Shown here one piece after another: positions 1 through 8,879 of a DNA stretch of 64,000 nucleotides. This DNA comes from Erythrobacter litoralis. Lineage in GTDB: Bacteria; Pseudomonadota; Alphaproteobacteria; Sphingomonadales; Sphingomonadaceae. Numbering within the stretch: position 1 is the first letter of the stretch; each line of letters begins with the position of its first letter. Location of the stretch: NCBI RefSeq assembly GCF_001719165.1, contig NZ_CP017057.1:310001-374000 (forward strand), in the 5' to 3' direction. The position numbers and the translations under genes were made by a program. Below the pieces are notes generated by a model, which saw only the letters and a list, made by a program, of their open reading frames with translations, had not been told where the DNA came from and did not search any database.

Positions 1-1
1 T

Positions 2-493
2 GCAGCCGGACCGGCTTTTACACGCGATGGCACGGGTGCCGTAACCTATGCGGGGACTACGCAATCGCTTTCAGTGCCAGTTGGACAGGGTACCGAGATC
101 GAGCGAGGGCTCGACGGCGCTCAGTTGTTCGAATTCGACGTCGCAGGATCACCCTCCAATGCCTTCGCCGTTCTTAGAGGGCTGGCCGACGCGCTGCGTG
201 GCGGCACACCCGATCCGTCCGCATCGGCTTCGGCAGCGATCGAAGGGATCGACGCGGCGCTAACTACCGTAAATCGAGGACAGACTATCCTGGGTGCCCG
301 GCTCGCATGGGTAGAGACCGTCCGCCAAGAACAGCTGGATCGTTCAGTGGCGATCGCTGAGCGCCGCAGCGAAGTTGGGGATACCCAGATCGGGGATGCA
401 ATCGCCAAGTTGCAGCAATCGATGACAGCGCTCGAAGCGAGCCAAGCTGCCTTCACCCGGGTGAGTTCGCTCACCTTATTCAACGCGCTCTGA
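2..493 (+). CDS. flgL: Flagellar hook-filament junction protein FlgL, C-terminal part (5' end outside window)
   Basis: The open frame enters from the left edge and ends at TGA 491-493, giving about 163 C-terminal residues. The C-terminal half is a long helical stretch rich in Ala, Gln and Glu that ends in SLTLFNAL, the flagellin-like C-terminal coiled coil expected of FlgL/HAP3. FlgL joins the hook to the filament and is exported by the flagellar type III system. The next gene, motA, starts 28 bases later, so the two are probably co-transcribed. The N-terminal D0/D1 part and the flg genes that normally precede it would lie outside the window. Identification rests on the C-terminal pattern plus context. 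Confidence 0.8.
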   Translation, partial: AAGPAFTRDGTGAVTYAGTTQSLSVPVGQGTEIERGLDGAQLFEFDVAGSPSNAFAVLRGLADALRGGTPDPSASASAAIEGIDAALTTVNRGQTILGARLAWVETVRQEQLDRSVAIAERRSEVGDTQIGDAIAKLQQSMTALEASQAAFTRVSSLTLFNAL

Positions 494-521
494 TTCACCC
501 CCCTGCCAGGAGCAGTTCCCA

Positions 522-1385
522 GTGTTCGTCGCCATCGGTATCATCGTTCTGCTCGTCATGGTGTTTGGCGGCTTCATTCTGGCGGGCGGCGCGATCGGCC
601 CCGTACTTGCTGCGCTTCCACTTGAGTTCATGATCATCGGCGGCGCCGCAATCGGCGCAGTCCTGATCGGCAACTCGACGCATGAAATCAAGCTACTCGC
701 AAGCGGGCTCAAAAAGGTCTTTGTGGGCCCGAAGTATAACGATCAGGATCATATCGATGCGATCGCCTTGACCAGCAAGTTGATGAAGCTGCTTCGCACG
801 GAAGGAGCGGTAGCCCTTGAAAGCCACGTCACGGAGCCCGCGAATTCAGCGATTTTCAGCGAATATCCGCGGATTCAGAATGACCGCGTGCTCACTACCA
901 TGATATGCGATCCGCTTACCTTGCTCGTGGTGTCAAGCGGCACGCTTGATACGCATGCGGTGGAGGAGGTCATCGATTCGGCGATCAAGACCGAGTTGCA
1001 CGAAATGGCCGAGCCAGAGCATACTATTCAATCTCTCGCTGACGCTTTCCCCGCTCTCGGCATTGTTGCCGCGGTGCTGGGCGTTATCAAGACGATGGGT
1101 TCGATCAACGAGCCACCCGAAGTGCTCGGCAAGATGATCGGCGCGGCGCTCGTCGGAACCTTTCTTGGGGTCTTGCTCGCTTATGGTTTCGTTGGCCCGA
1201 TGGCGAGCCGCCTCAAGCAGATCAATACCCGCGATCAGCAAGTCTTCCACTCGATCAAGCAGGTGATCATCGCGTCGCTTCATGGCTACCCTCAACCCCT
1301 GGTGCTCGAAGCGGCGCGCTCCGGTTTGGCGCCGTCGCACCGGCCCAAGTTAACGGAATTGCTCGACATGATGCGGAGCAATTGA
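522..1385 (+). CDS. motA: Flagellar motor stator protein MotA
   Basis: This 287-residue integral membrane protein has the MotA layout: two hydrophobic helices near the N-terminus (about residues 2-24 and 32-52), a large cytoplasmic loop, then two more helices (about 175-195 and 203-226). MotA pairs with MotB to form the ion-conducting stator that turns the rotor. The start is a GTG at 522 with an AGGAG ribosome site 8-12 bases upstream (in CCAGGAGCAG). motB begins two bases after its stop. Length is normal for the family (about 285-295). Confidence 0.93.
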   Translation: MFVAIGIIVLLVMVFGGFILAGGAIGPVLAALPLEFMIIGGAAIGAVLIGNSTHEIKLLASGLKKVFVGPKYNDQDHIDAIALTSKLMKLLRTEGAVALESHVTEPANSAIFSEYPRIQNDRVLTTMICDPLTLLVVSSGTLDTHAVEEVIDSAIKTELHEMAEPEHTIQSLADAFPALGIVAAVLGVIKTMGSINEPPEVLGKMIGAALVGTFLGVLLAYGFVGPMASRLKQINTRDQQVFHSIKQVIIASLHGYPQPLVLEAARSGLAPSHRPKLTELLDMMRSN

Positions 1386-1386
1386 C

Positions 1387-2310
1387 ATGGCACTTGACGA
1401 TCCCGCGCGTCCCGGGGACAGCGCGAGCCACGCGAGCCCTGCGCCAATCATTGTCAAGAAGATTACTGTCGAGGCCGCAGGCCATCACGGAGGTGCCTGG
1501 AAAGTCGCTTATGCGGACTTCGTAACTGCTATGATGGCGTTCTTCCTTCTTCTTTGGCTTCTCGGGGCGACCGAGGAAAACCAGCGAAGGGGAATCGCGG
1601 ACTACTTCACACCGACACTGGTCAAGATGCGCAAGGAAAGCGCGGGGTCTCATGGGCTCCTAGGCGGATCCTCAATAACTGATCCCGACAATTACCCGAA
1701 TGCAATGGGCCAAACTGGCACGCGATCTATAACGATTCCGCGTGGCGTTACGGGCGGCCCTGTGGAGGGTGGCGGTCGCGGCGAATTGGAAGCGGACAAG
1801 CTCAAGGAACTGCGCGACAAGATCGACAAGAAGCTCGCCCAGCGCCGCCAATTGGCCCACCTTGCACGTCAGGTCCGTGTGATGCGAGCTCCGGAGGGTA
1901 TCCGTATCGACCTTGTCGACGATGCAGATTTTTCGATGTTCGAGCTTGGGACCACGATTCTCACCAAAGAAGCTCGGGGCTTGCTTCAGATTATGGCTGA
2001 AACACTGATTGATGAATCCGCCCCGTTGATTTTGCGCGGTCATACTGATGCTCTCCCATGGCGGAGCGGGGTAGAAGCGAACAACTGGTCTCTTTCAACG
2101 GGACGCGCGGAAGCAACCCGGCAATCACTTTTGCTAGGCGGAATTCCCTCTACCCGTATCGCTCGGATCGAGGGGGTGGCCGAAACAGAGCCTCTGATTG
2201 TTGATGATCCAACAGACCCGCGCAATCGTCGAATTTCGCTGCTTCTACTTGAGACACGAAAGGTCGCGATTCGCAAACGCCCGATGCAATCAGCGCAAGG
2301 AGCTCAATAG
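1387..2310 (+). CDS. motB: Flagellar motor stator protein MotB
   Basis: MotB anchors the stator to peptidoglycan and supplies the proton-binding aspartate. One membrane helix lies at about residues 40-60, and the Asp in AYADFVTAMM (residue 44) is the expected ion-binding residue. The C-terminal OmpA-like domain (about 165-290) carries the peptidoglycan-binding signature, with LRGHTDALPW and NNWSLSTGRAEATR. The 307-residue length is typical. motA ends two bases upstream, so the pair is translationally linked. An IS5-family element begins about 33 bases after the stop and separates motAB from the rest of the locus. Confidence 0.94.
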   Translation: MALDDPARPGDSASHASPAPIIVKKITVEAAGHHGGAWKVAYADFVTAMMAFFLLLWLLGATEENQRRGIADYFTPTLVKMRKESAGSHGLLGGSSITDPDNYPNAMGQTGTRSITIPRGVTGGPVEGGGRGELEADKLKELRDKIDKKLAQRRQLAHLARQVRVMRAPEGIRIDLVDDADFSMFELGTTILTKEARGLLQIMAETLIDESAPLILRGHTDALPWRSGVEANNWSLSTGRAEATRQSLLLGGIPSTRIARIEGVAETEPLIVDDPTDPRNRRISLLLLETRKVAIRKRPMQSAQGAQ

Positions 2311-2342
2311 GAATTGCGCCCCCGTACTAACGATGTGACCTA

Positions 2343-3188
2343 GGCTCAGGACCCATTAAATCACTTGCGCTGGCGGCAGTCGATTGATTCAATAGCGGCA
2401 GCAAGGAGGTGCTGCCGATGTCCGGGCTGTGGTTGTTGAGCGAGGCGCAGATGCGCCGGATTGAGCCCTATTTTCCGTTGTCGCATGGGATCCCACGGGT
2501 CGATGACCGGCGGATTGTGAGTGGTATCATCTTCGTGATCAGGAATGGATTGCGCTGGCGTGATGCGCCTGCCGGCTACGGCCCGCACAAGACGATCTAT
2601 AATCGCTTCATCCGCTGGAGCCGCCTGGGCGTGTTCAACAGGATCTTTGCCCAGCTCGCCGCCAAGGGCGGAAAGCCCGATCAGCTGATGATCGACGCCA
2701 CCCACCTCAAGGCGCACCGGACGGCGGCAAGCCTGCTAAAAAAGGGGCTCTACCCAGACGTATCGGCCGCACCAAAGGCGGACTGAACTCCAAGCTGCAT
2801 GCAGTCTGCGATGGCAAGGGCCGGCCATTGATCATGCTGCTCAGCGAAGGGCAGATGAGCGACTACAAAGGGGCTGCGCTGATGATCGAAGCCTTCCCCA
2901 AGGCCGAGGCGTTGCTCGCCGATCGGGGCTACGATGCCGACTGGTTCCGCGCCGCTCTGGAACAGCGCGGTATCGCTGCCTGCATCCCGTCAAAAACGAA
3001 CCGCAAAGTGCCCATCCCCCACGACGCGGTGCTCTATCGCCAACGCCACAAAGTCGAGAACATGTTCGGCAAACTCAAGGACTGGCGACGCATCCACACC
3101 CGTTACGACCGATGCGCCCACACGTTCATGTCCGCCATATGCATCGCCGCAACCGTCATCTTCTGGCTGCCGCAATGAGTCCTGACCC
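2343..3188 (+). mobile_element. IS5-family (IS427-group-like) insertion sequence, apparently complete
   Basis: Imperfect terminal inverted repeats bracket a transposase gene. The left end reads GGCTCAGGACCCATT (from 2344) and the right end, on the other strand, reads GGGTCAGGACTCATT. Both ends sit in a CTAG (2340-2343 and 3188-3191), consistent with the TA or CTAG target preference of this IS5 subgroup. The element is about 0.85 kb, normal for the group. It sits between motB and a decayed IS630 element. The exact outermost base is uncertain by one or two positions because CTAG is palindromic. Confidence 0.88.
2418..3178 (+). CDS. IS5-family transposase, two frames joined by -1 frameshift
   Basis: OrfA (2418-2786) has the N-terminal DUF4096-like part (LSEAQMRRIEPYFP, RWRDAPAGYGPHKT). 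OrfB continues in the -1 frame to 3178 with the DDE catalytic part (ADRGYDADWFR, NRKVPIPHD, KVENMFGKLKDWRR). The first DDE aspartate is in LMIDATHLKAH of OrfA, and others follow in OrfB. The overlap contains the slippery heptamer A AAA AAG at 2738-2744; slipping back one base there joins SLLKKG to ALPRRIGRTKGGLN, the usual family sequence. ATG 2418 is preferred over GTG 2409 because AAGGAGG (2403-2409) is well spaced for it. The gene seems intact. Confidence 0.9.
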
Positions 3189-3213
3189 TAGTCACCTGAA
3201 TCTGAAGTTCGGC

Positions 3214-4290
3214 TCAGTGTTTCTTGGCAGAAGCCTTTAACGGAGGCTGGGATATCGTCGGTTCATTTGGTCCAGCGATATGGTTTCGGGTTTTTTTGTT
3301 ATGGGCTGTGATGAAGGCAATGATGTCGGCTCCAAGCTCGGCGGTGGAACGATGAACCCCGCGCTGCAACTGTTTGCGCGGCCGCTCTGCAAACCAAAGT
3401 TCCACATGATTGATCCAGGAAGTTGATGTTGAGGTAAAGCGGACATGCCAATGCGGCCGACGCGCAAGCCACGCATTGACCTTCGGCGTCTGGTGGGTCG
3501 TATAGCTGTCCATCAGCAGATGCACTTGCAAACCCGTGTGCATCGCAGCGTCGATCCGCTTGAGCAAATTCAGGGACTCGGCTGAAGGGTGACGTTTGTA
3601 GCACTTGCCGATCACATCGCCTGTTGCGATGTCGAGCGCTGCGAACAAGGACGTGGTGCGTGGGTATGGGTTCGCCGCTCGGCCACGCCAGGCGCCATAG
3701 GCAAAACCGGTTGCTAACGGTCGAGCGCCTTGATCTGGCTCTTTTGATCGAGACGCAGCACGACCGTCCGGTCCGGTAGCGATATATAGAGGCCGACGAT
3801 GTCTTGCATCTTGTCAACGAACAGCGGGCCGCTCGAAAGCATGAACTTCTCGGAAGGATGCGGCCGAAGGCCAAAGGCATTCCGAACCCGGCGGATAGTC
3901 GTATGCGAACGCCCGACCTCAGCTGCCATCGACCAATGGGTGTCATCCTTCGGCGTGGTGTTCAAAGTGCGTCCAGAATTTCAGCGATCTGGGCACCTAA
4001 TACGGTTCGAGGGCGTCCCGCGCGATACTCGTCGGTCAGTCCCTCAATCCCAGCATGAACAAACCGTCGCCGAGATTCGCGAACTATATGCTAATGAACA
4101 CCGAGAGGTTCAGCAACTTGCTTGCTTTGGAGTCCTTCGGCACACAAAAAGAAACCCGGCAAGGATCCGGGAGCGAGCGCCACATCGTGGCGGCGAACCT
4201 GAGCCTCGAGAAAGCGTCGATCCTCGATCCTCGAAACGACCGCCCCTGCCTGCTCACCCGCCATCATCGGTCCGCCCTCTGAGGAGGACA
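3214..4290 (-). pseudogene. Decayed IS630-family transposase
   Basis: Read on the minus strand, pieces of an IS630-type transposase follow one another in different frames. The N-terminal helix-turn-helix region is at about 4290-4090 (LEAQVRRHDVA, LCAEGLQSKQVAEPLGV). Next comes RRRFVHAGIEGLTDEYRAGR (about 4065-4010), then DDTHWSMAAEVGRSHTTIRR and VVLRLDQKSQIKALDR (3965-3714). The C-terminal catalytic part lies at 3648-3214 (HLLMDSYTTHQTPKVNAWL, SWINHVELWFAE). At least three frame breaks and stops interrupt it, and the last residues are out of frame with the family pattern, so it is inactive. Terminal repeats were not resolved. Confidence 0.85.
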
Positions 4291-4360
4291 ATCTATTTCA
4301 GTTCCAAATGACCAGCTGAACGCGTCGAATGGCAGTGGATCGGTCGTGTTGCCAAAACAA

Positions 4361-4395
4361 AAAAAGCCCGGAGCCCCAAGGCTCCGGGCTTGGTT
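4361..4395 (-). terminator. Rho-independent terminator of the flagellin gene
   Basis: A perfect 10-base stem (AGCCCGGAGC / GCTCCGGGCT, 4365-4374 and 4381-4390) with a six-base loop is followed, on the minus strand, by a T-rich run (4357-4365 read as T's). It lies about 35 bases after the flagellin stop codon. Confidence 0.9.
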
Positions 4396-4424
4396 TGAGG
4401 ACCGGCCATCTGCCGGTGGCTCGA

Positions 4425-5222
4425 TTAGCGCAGAAGCGAAAGGACGTTCTGCTGGGACTGATTCGCCTGCGCAAGCATCGCGGTCGACGCCTGCCCGAGG
4501 ATTTGCGCCTTGGAGAGCGCGGTGGTCTCGGCCGAGTAGTCGGTGTCCACAATCCGCGAACGTGCGTCGGTGAGGTTTGTGGAGACGTTAGTGAGGTTGT
4601 TCACCGCCGACTCGAGCCGGTTCTGGCTCGCACCGAACGATGCACGCGCGCTATTCACGGCGGCAAGCTGCGTGTCGACCGTAGCAATCGTGGTGGTCGC
4701 AGCGGCTGCATCGGCAACGCTGTAGGTTGCGCCCGAGACACCAGTCAGGTCGGTTCTACCAACTGCGATAACGTCTTCCCCGGCCTGAATATTGATAGCG
4801 GCAGCATCATCGAGGAGCGAAATACCATTGAAGTCAGTACCGGTGATGACCTGCGTCATTTGAGCCGTCAGAGCGGTGACTTCAAGACCGATATTCGTGC
4901 GGTCGTCAGCGCTAAAGGTTCCCGAAGCTGCCTGGACGCTCAGCTCGCGGATGCGCTGGAGCATATTGGTTACTTCGTTCAGCGCGCCTTCAGCCGTTTG
5001 AACAAGGCTTATGCCGTCGTTCGCGTTGCGGACGCCCTGCTGCATACCCCTGATCTGCGAGGTCATGGACGAAGCAATCGCTAGGCCGGCCGCGTCGTCG
5101 GCAGCGCTGTTGATCCGCTTGCCCGTGGAAAGACGTTCCATCGCCTGGCCGAGCATGTTGTTCGCCTGAACGCCCGCATTCTGCGCGCGCAGAGCCGAGA
5201 TATTGGTGTTGATGACAGACAT
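4425..5222 (-). CDS. fliC: Flagellin
   Basis: This 265-residue protein begins [17 protein letters not shown] and ends [13 protein letters not shown], the conserved N- and C-terminal helices that build the filament core. Residues 1 to about 140 form the N-terminal D0/D1 part and about 190-265 the C-terminal part. The variable central part is very short, as in many alphaproteobacterial flagellins. It is the only flagellin gene in the window. It is transcribed away from the sigma-54 activator and ends at a strong terminator. The leader holds an AGG-rich ribosome site just before the ATG and a sigma-54-type promoter candidate about 105 bases upstream. No flaF or flbT partner is adjacent. Confidence 0.96.
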   Translation of the reverse strand: MSVINTNISALRAQNAGVQANNMLGQAMERLSTGKRINSAADDAAGLAIASSMTSQIRGMQQGVRNANDGISLVQTAEGALNEVTNMLQRIRELSVQAASGTFSADDRTNIGLEVTALTAQMTQVITGTDFNGISLLDDAAAINIQAGEDVIAVGRTDLTGVSGATYSVADAAAATTTIATVDTQLAAVNSARASFGASQNRLESAVNNLTNVSTNLTDARSRIVDTDYSAETTALSKAQILGQASTAMLAQANQSQQNVLSLLR

Positions 5223-5326
5223 TTTTTCAAACCTCCGAATGGTCGTGCAGGACGGAGGGGTCCGCCGCTGCTGACCCTTAGACCGACCAGTGGCGCGAAA
5301 CTTTAAGTGCTGCGGTCAACGTCGGC

Positions 5327-5344
5327 GGCAAAGAATTGCCCGGC
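5327..5344 (-). promoter_or_regulatory. Sigma-54-type promoter candidate for flagellin
   Basis: On the minus strand the sequence CGGGCAATTCTTTGCC has the -24 GG and -12 GC separated by exactly ten bases, with TTT before GC as in the sigma-54 consensus (TGGCAC-N5-TTGC). It predicts a start about 95 bases before the flagellin ATG. Presence of rpoN and a sigma-54 activator in the same window supports it. Confidence 0.65.
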
Positions 5345-5407
5345 AATAGCAGTTTGCTCCACTCGGGGTCGATGCAGGGTTCCCATAGGGCAATAGGTGA
5401 TCCTACT

Positions 5408-5423
5408 AGGGCTTAAATTTGCG
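5408..5423 (+). promoter_or_regulatory. Sigma-54-type promoter candidate for the activator-fli operon
   Basis: AGGGCTTAAATTTGC has GG (5409-5410) and GC (5421-5422) ten bases apart, with the same GGGC...TTTGC pattern as the flagellin promoter candidate on the other strand. It would start transcription near 5434, about 45 bases before the ATG at 5479. This suggests that the activator drives its own operon. Confidence 0.55.
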
Positions 5424-5478
5424 ATGTTTTGGACGCTCCCCGGCAATTTCCTTCCACCAAGGAACGACAGGGGCGATC

Positions 5479-6840
5479 ATGACAACTCAAACAAGCAAGA
5501 TGCCTGATAAAGAGCGCCCGCGTGGCGCGGGTATCAATCCAGATGCAGCGCTAAGCACGGTTAACTCATGCAGCTCCCCTTTCGGGACTGATCGGCTGAT
5601 TGCCCGTCACCGGACCCTTATCGATACGACCCTGCCGCTGCTCAGTCACAACTGGCAAAGCGCTCGTCTCGTCCTTGGCGAAGACGGCCGTTTCCCCTGC
5701 CCGCCGGGGGGACGCCGAACCGATGCCATCGAAATCGATCTGATGCAGGCGGATCGCCCCGCGATCGGATTGCTCGCGCCAAACAGGATCGTACTTTCTT
5801 ACAATGAGACTTCCTTAGATCGTGCTCGCTCGGCGTTTCTTGCAAGCGCTGCCCACGGCGGCTGGCCAATCGCAGGCGACGAACACAGCATGGCCCTTCT
5901 GACCTTGGCTGAACGCATTTCTACTAGCGACATTCCGGTGTTGCTCGAAGGACCGACGGGGACGGGGAAAGAAGTGCTGGCGCGGTTCGTTCATCGGCTC
6001 TCTTCCAGGGCTAAGGGCCCGTTCGTGGCTGTAAACTGCGCAGCCATGCCCGAAGCCATGCTTGAAGGATTGCTTTTCGGTCACCGCAAAGGGGCATTTA
6101 CCGGTGCGGCCGAGACGCGCGAGGGGCTCTTCCGCGCTGCAGATACAGGCACGCTGCTTCTGGATGAAATTGGCGAATTGCCTCTGGCCCTGCAGGCCAA
6201 GCTCCTCCGCGCTTTACAGGAAGGAGAGGTTTTGCCTTTGGGGGCAACAACTCCCGTCAAATTCGATGTGCGCATCATCGCCTGCACCAATCGTCAGCTT
6301 GCAGCAGAGGTCAGTGCTGGGCGCTTTCGCGAAGATCTGCTCTACAGACTGAACGTTTTTCCCCTTGAATTGGCTGCTTTGCGGAATCGGTCGGGCGATA
6401 TCGCCCCGCTAGCCTTTGGAATGTTGCTACGCCACGCTGGTCGACCGGGCATGCCGACTTGGATCGAGGAAGAAGCCCTCTCCCTTCTTGAGCAACATGC
6501 ATGGCCCGGCAACGTGAGGGAGCTCGAGAACGTTATTCGGCGGGCCGTCTTGCTCGCGGGGGATGCCCCCACGATTTGCGGGTCACACATTGTCTTCGAT
6601 CAACCGGTTCGTGCGGTCATCGACAATCCTGCACCGATGCCATCTCCAAAGCACGAGAAGCGTTCGCTCTCGGACGTCGCCTTTGCTTCAGAAGCGCAAG
6701 CGATCCTCGATGCACTCGAGAGCCACGATGGTCATCGTGCGCGCACCGCGCGCAGCCTAGGTATTTCGGAACGCACCCTTCGTTATCGTCTGGCTTCCAT
6801 GCGCGCTAACGGGCTCATCTCTGCGGGGGCTCGGGCATGA
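5479..6840 (+). CDS. Sigma-54-dependent flagellar transcriptional activator (FlbD/FleQ type)
   Basis: Central AAA+ activator domain: Walker A GPTGTGKE (residues 158-165), the sigma-54 contact loop GAFTGA (205-210), Walker B LLLDEIGELP (about 227-236) and the arginine-finger region FREDLLYRLNVFP. A Fis-type helix-turn-helix ends the protein (ARTARSLGISERTLRYRLASM). The first 140 or so residues show no clear receiver domain, so control may be by another protein rather than phosphorylation. ATG 5479 is chosen over an upstream in-frame start (5419) because that one overlaps the promoter candidate and an AGGGG site precedes 5479. Its stop overlaps the fliE start (ATGA). Confidence 0.9.
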   Translation: MTTQTSKMPDKERPRGAGINPDAALSTVNSCSSPFGTDRLIARHRTLIDTTLPLLSHNWQSARLVLGEDGRFPCPPGGRRTDAIEIDLMQADRPAIGLLAPNRIVLSYNETSLDRARSAFLASAAHGGWPIAGDEHSMALLTLAERISTSDIPVLLEGPTGTGKEVLARFVHRLSSRAKGPFVAVNCAAMPEAMLEGLLFGHRKGAFTGAAETREGLFRAADTGTLLLDEIGELPLALQAKLLRALQEGEVLPLGATTPVKFDVRIIACTNRQLAAEVSAGRFREDLLYRLNVFPLELAALRNRSGDIAPLAFGMLLRHAGRPGMPTWIEEEALSLLEQHAWPGNVRELENVIRRAVLLAGDAPTICGSHIVFDQPVRAVIDNPAPMPSPKHEKRSLSDVAFASEAQAILDALESHDGHRARTARSLGISERTLRYRLASMRANGLISAGARA

Positions 6841-7196
6841 ACCCGGTGCGCCCTACTGGCGGCGTGCAGGACGTTTTGGCGCTGCGTCAGGAAATTCTGG
6901 CGCGCAATACCGCGCTGCGAGAAGTTCATGCCGCGACGGACGATTCGCAAGGAGCCGGGGAGACTAAGGTTCCCGGAGCCGGTTTCGCAGACACCCTCAG
7001 CACCGCCCTGCGCCAGGTCAACGCAGTACAGCAGCGCTCGTCCGATCTGCAGGTTGGTTATGAGCGCGGAGAGGTGACCGACATCGCGCAAGTAATGTTG
7101 GCGCGGCAAGAGGCGGGTGTTGCTTTCGAAGCGACTCTGCAAGTTCGCAACAAGCTCTTGTCCGCCTATCAAGACATAATGCGAATGGGGGGCTAA
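6837..7196 (+). CDS. fliE: Flagellar hook-basal body protein FliE
   Basis: A 119-residue protein matching FliE, the adaptor between the MS ring and the rod. The family C-terminal pattern is visible: FADTLSTALRQVNAVQQRS, then AQVMLARQEAGVAFEATLQVRNKLLSAYQDIMRM. Its ATG overlaps the activator's TGA, and fliF begins three bases after its stop. It is exported early by the flagellar secretion apparatus. Confidence 0.92.
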   Translation: MNPVRPTGGVQDVLALRQEILARNTALREVHAATDDSQGAGETKVPGAGFADTLSTALRQVNAVQQRSSDLQVGYERGEVTDIAQVMLARQEAGVAFEATLQVRNKLLSAYQDIMRMGG

Positions 7197-7199
7197 CCC

Positions 7200-8879
7200 A
7201 TGGCAGAAACCACATTGCCAGTCCCCAATGAGGCTCCTCTCGCGACGAGCGCGCCGCCGAACAACTCCGTTTCGGGGGCCGATGACTGGCGCTCGATGCT
7301 TCCCGGGCCACTTCGTGAATTCTCGCGGCAACCGGCAATTGCCCGTGCTCTTCCGGCGTTGGCAGGCCTTGGTGCGCTTGGGTTGGTCGGGGCTTTGTAT
7401 CTAGCGCTCGCTGAGGGTCCGCAGCGGATCCTGTATTCCAGCTTGAGTGATGGTGAACGAGCGAAGGTGGTTGAAACGCTAGAGAGTGGCGGGATTTCCT
7501 ACGCGATCGACAACGCTACTGGTGCCCTGTCTGTCGCTGAGGACGATGTCTATCGTGCCAGAATGCTCGTCGCCAGCGATGCAGGCATTGCTGCTCCTCA
7601 AGGCGCAACCGAGATGCTCGACTCCATTCCGCTCGGCTCAAGCCGGACGCTGGAGGGCGAGCGTTTGCGGCTTGCTCGCGAGCGTGAGCTGATGCTTACT
7701 ATCAGGGAGATCGATGGGATCGAAGCGGTGCGGGTGCATCTGGCGACCCCCGAACGCTCTGTGTTCGTTCGTGAGAGCAGTCCACCAAGCGCTTCGGTGA
7801 TGCTGAGGCTGGTGAGCGGGCGCTCTTTATCCCAGAGTCAGGTCGAGGCCATCGTCAACCTCGTTTCTGCTTCTGTCCCTGGCATGAGCGCTGACGGAGT
7901 CCGAGTGGTAGACCAAAACGGACGTCTACTGTCTTCGCAGCGCGAGGAAACGATCGACGCGCTCGCGCTGCAGCGCGAATTCGAGGCGAAGCTGCGTCAA
8001 CAAGTTGATGGATTGCTGTTGCCGCTGCTGGGTGATGGCAACTTCACAAGCCAGGTGCAGGTGGAGCTCGATAAGGCGGAAGTTACCTCAGCGCGCGAAA
8101 CTTTCGAGAAAGATGGCTCCGTCCGCAGCGAAAGCGAACGGAACGCAGTCCGCACTGGGCAAGGTGGGATCGGAGGTGTCCCTGGCGTAACGGCAAACAC
8201 TCCCCCGCCAGATCCGGTCCTGGTCGATGCCCCCCCCGAGCCTACCGCCCCGGCTGCAGGCACGGCTCCTACCGACACTGAAAGTGCCGTTCAACGCAGC
8301 TACGAACTCGGACGCGAAGTGGCTGTGACCAATACCCGCCCCGGAGGCCTGGTCAAACTTTCCGTAGCGGTTGCTGTCAGCAAGGATGCACTTGCGGCAG
8401 CCTCGCCGCTAACGGCTGAACAGATCGAAAAACTCGTCGGAGCCGCGGTAGGGGCGGACACGGAACGTGGGGACCAGATTGAAGTCGTGGCAAGCGCCTT
8501 CGGTGCAACCGAAATGGAGCCTCCCCTCTTCTATGAACAGCCATGGTTCGCGATGGTCCTGCGTTACGTCACGGCGCTTCTTGCAGTGCTGCTGGTTCTG
8601 CTGCTCGCAGTGCGTCCGCTTATCGCACGAATGCGCGGGCGCGACCTGAGAGAGGTAGAGACCGGCCAGACTCCCTCTCTTCCGGCGGCGATTGGTCAGG
8701 ACGATGAGCAAAGCGAGATCTCCAGCGAGCTGAAAAATGGCCGCAGCCTGGGCGACCTTCCCCGCCAAGTTGAACTTGCTCGTCGGCTTGCCGCGAGCCA
8801 GCCCGAACGCGCAGTTGAAGCTCTTCAGCGCATGCTCGAGGCACCAGAACCCCGGCGCGACGAGGAGGCTGTCCGATGA
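7200..8879 (+). CDS. fliF: Flagellar MS-ring protein FliF
   Basis: A 559-residue protein with the two membrane helices expected of FliF, one near residues 48-68 (ALAGLGALGLVGALYLAL) and one near 443-465. Between them are ring-building motifs, including EGERLRLARERELMLTIREI, the VRVHLATPERSVF region and SASVMLRLVSGRSLS. It assembles into the MS ring, the first structure of the basal body. The C-terminal tail should bind FliG, whose gene follows with an ATGA overlap. Length is normal. Confidence 0.96.
   Translation: MAETTLPVPNEAPLATSAPPNNSVSGADDWRSMLPGPLREFSRQPAIARALPALAGLGALGLVGALYLALAEGPQRILYSSLSDGERAKVVETLESGGISYAIDNATGALSVAEDDVYRARMLVASDAGIAAPQGATEMLDSIPLGSSRTLEGERLRLARERELMLTIREIDGIEAVRVHLATPERSVFVRESSPPSASVMLRLVSGRSLSQSQVEAIVNLVSASVPGMSADGVRVVDQNGRLLSSQREETIDALALQREFEAKLRQQVDGLLLPLLGDGNFTSQVQVELDKAEVTSARETFEKDGSVRSESERNAVRTGQGGIGGVPGVTANTPPPDPVLVDAPPEPTAPAAGTAPTDTESAVQRSYELGREVAVTNTRPGGLVKLSVAVAVSKDALAAASPLTAEQIEKLVGAAVGADTERGDQIEVVASAFGATEMEPPLFYEQPWFAMVLRYVTALLAVLLVLLLAVRPLIARMRGRDLREVETGQTPSLPAAIGQDDEQSEISSELKNGRSLGDLPRQVELARRLAASQPERAVEALQRMLEAPEPRRDEEAVR

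Noticed and set aside
331..346. GG-N10-GC sequence upstream of motA as a sigma-54 promoter
   Set aside because: Inside flgL, lacks the T run before the -12 GC and the TGGCA of -24; chance match.
3799..4311. 170-codon plus-strand frame
   Set aside because: Antisense to the decayed IS630 transposase; no ribosome site or domain.
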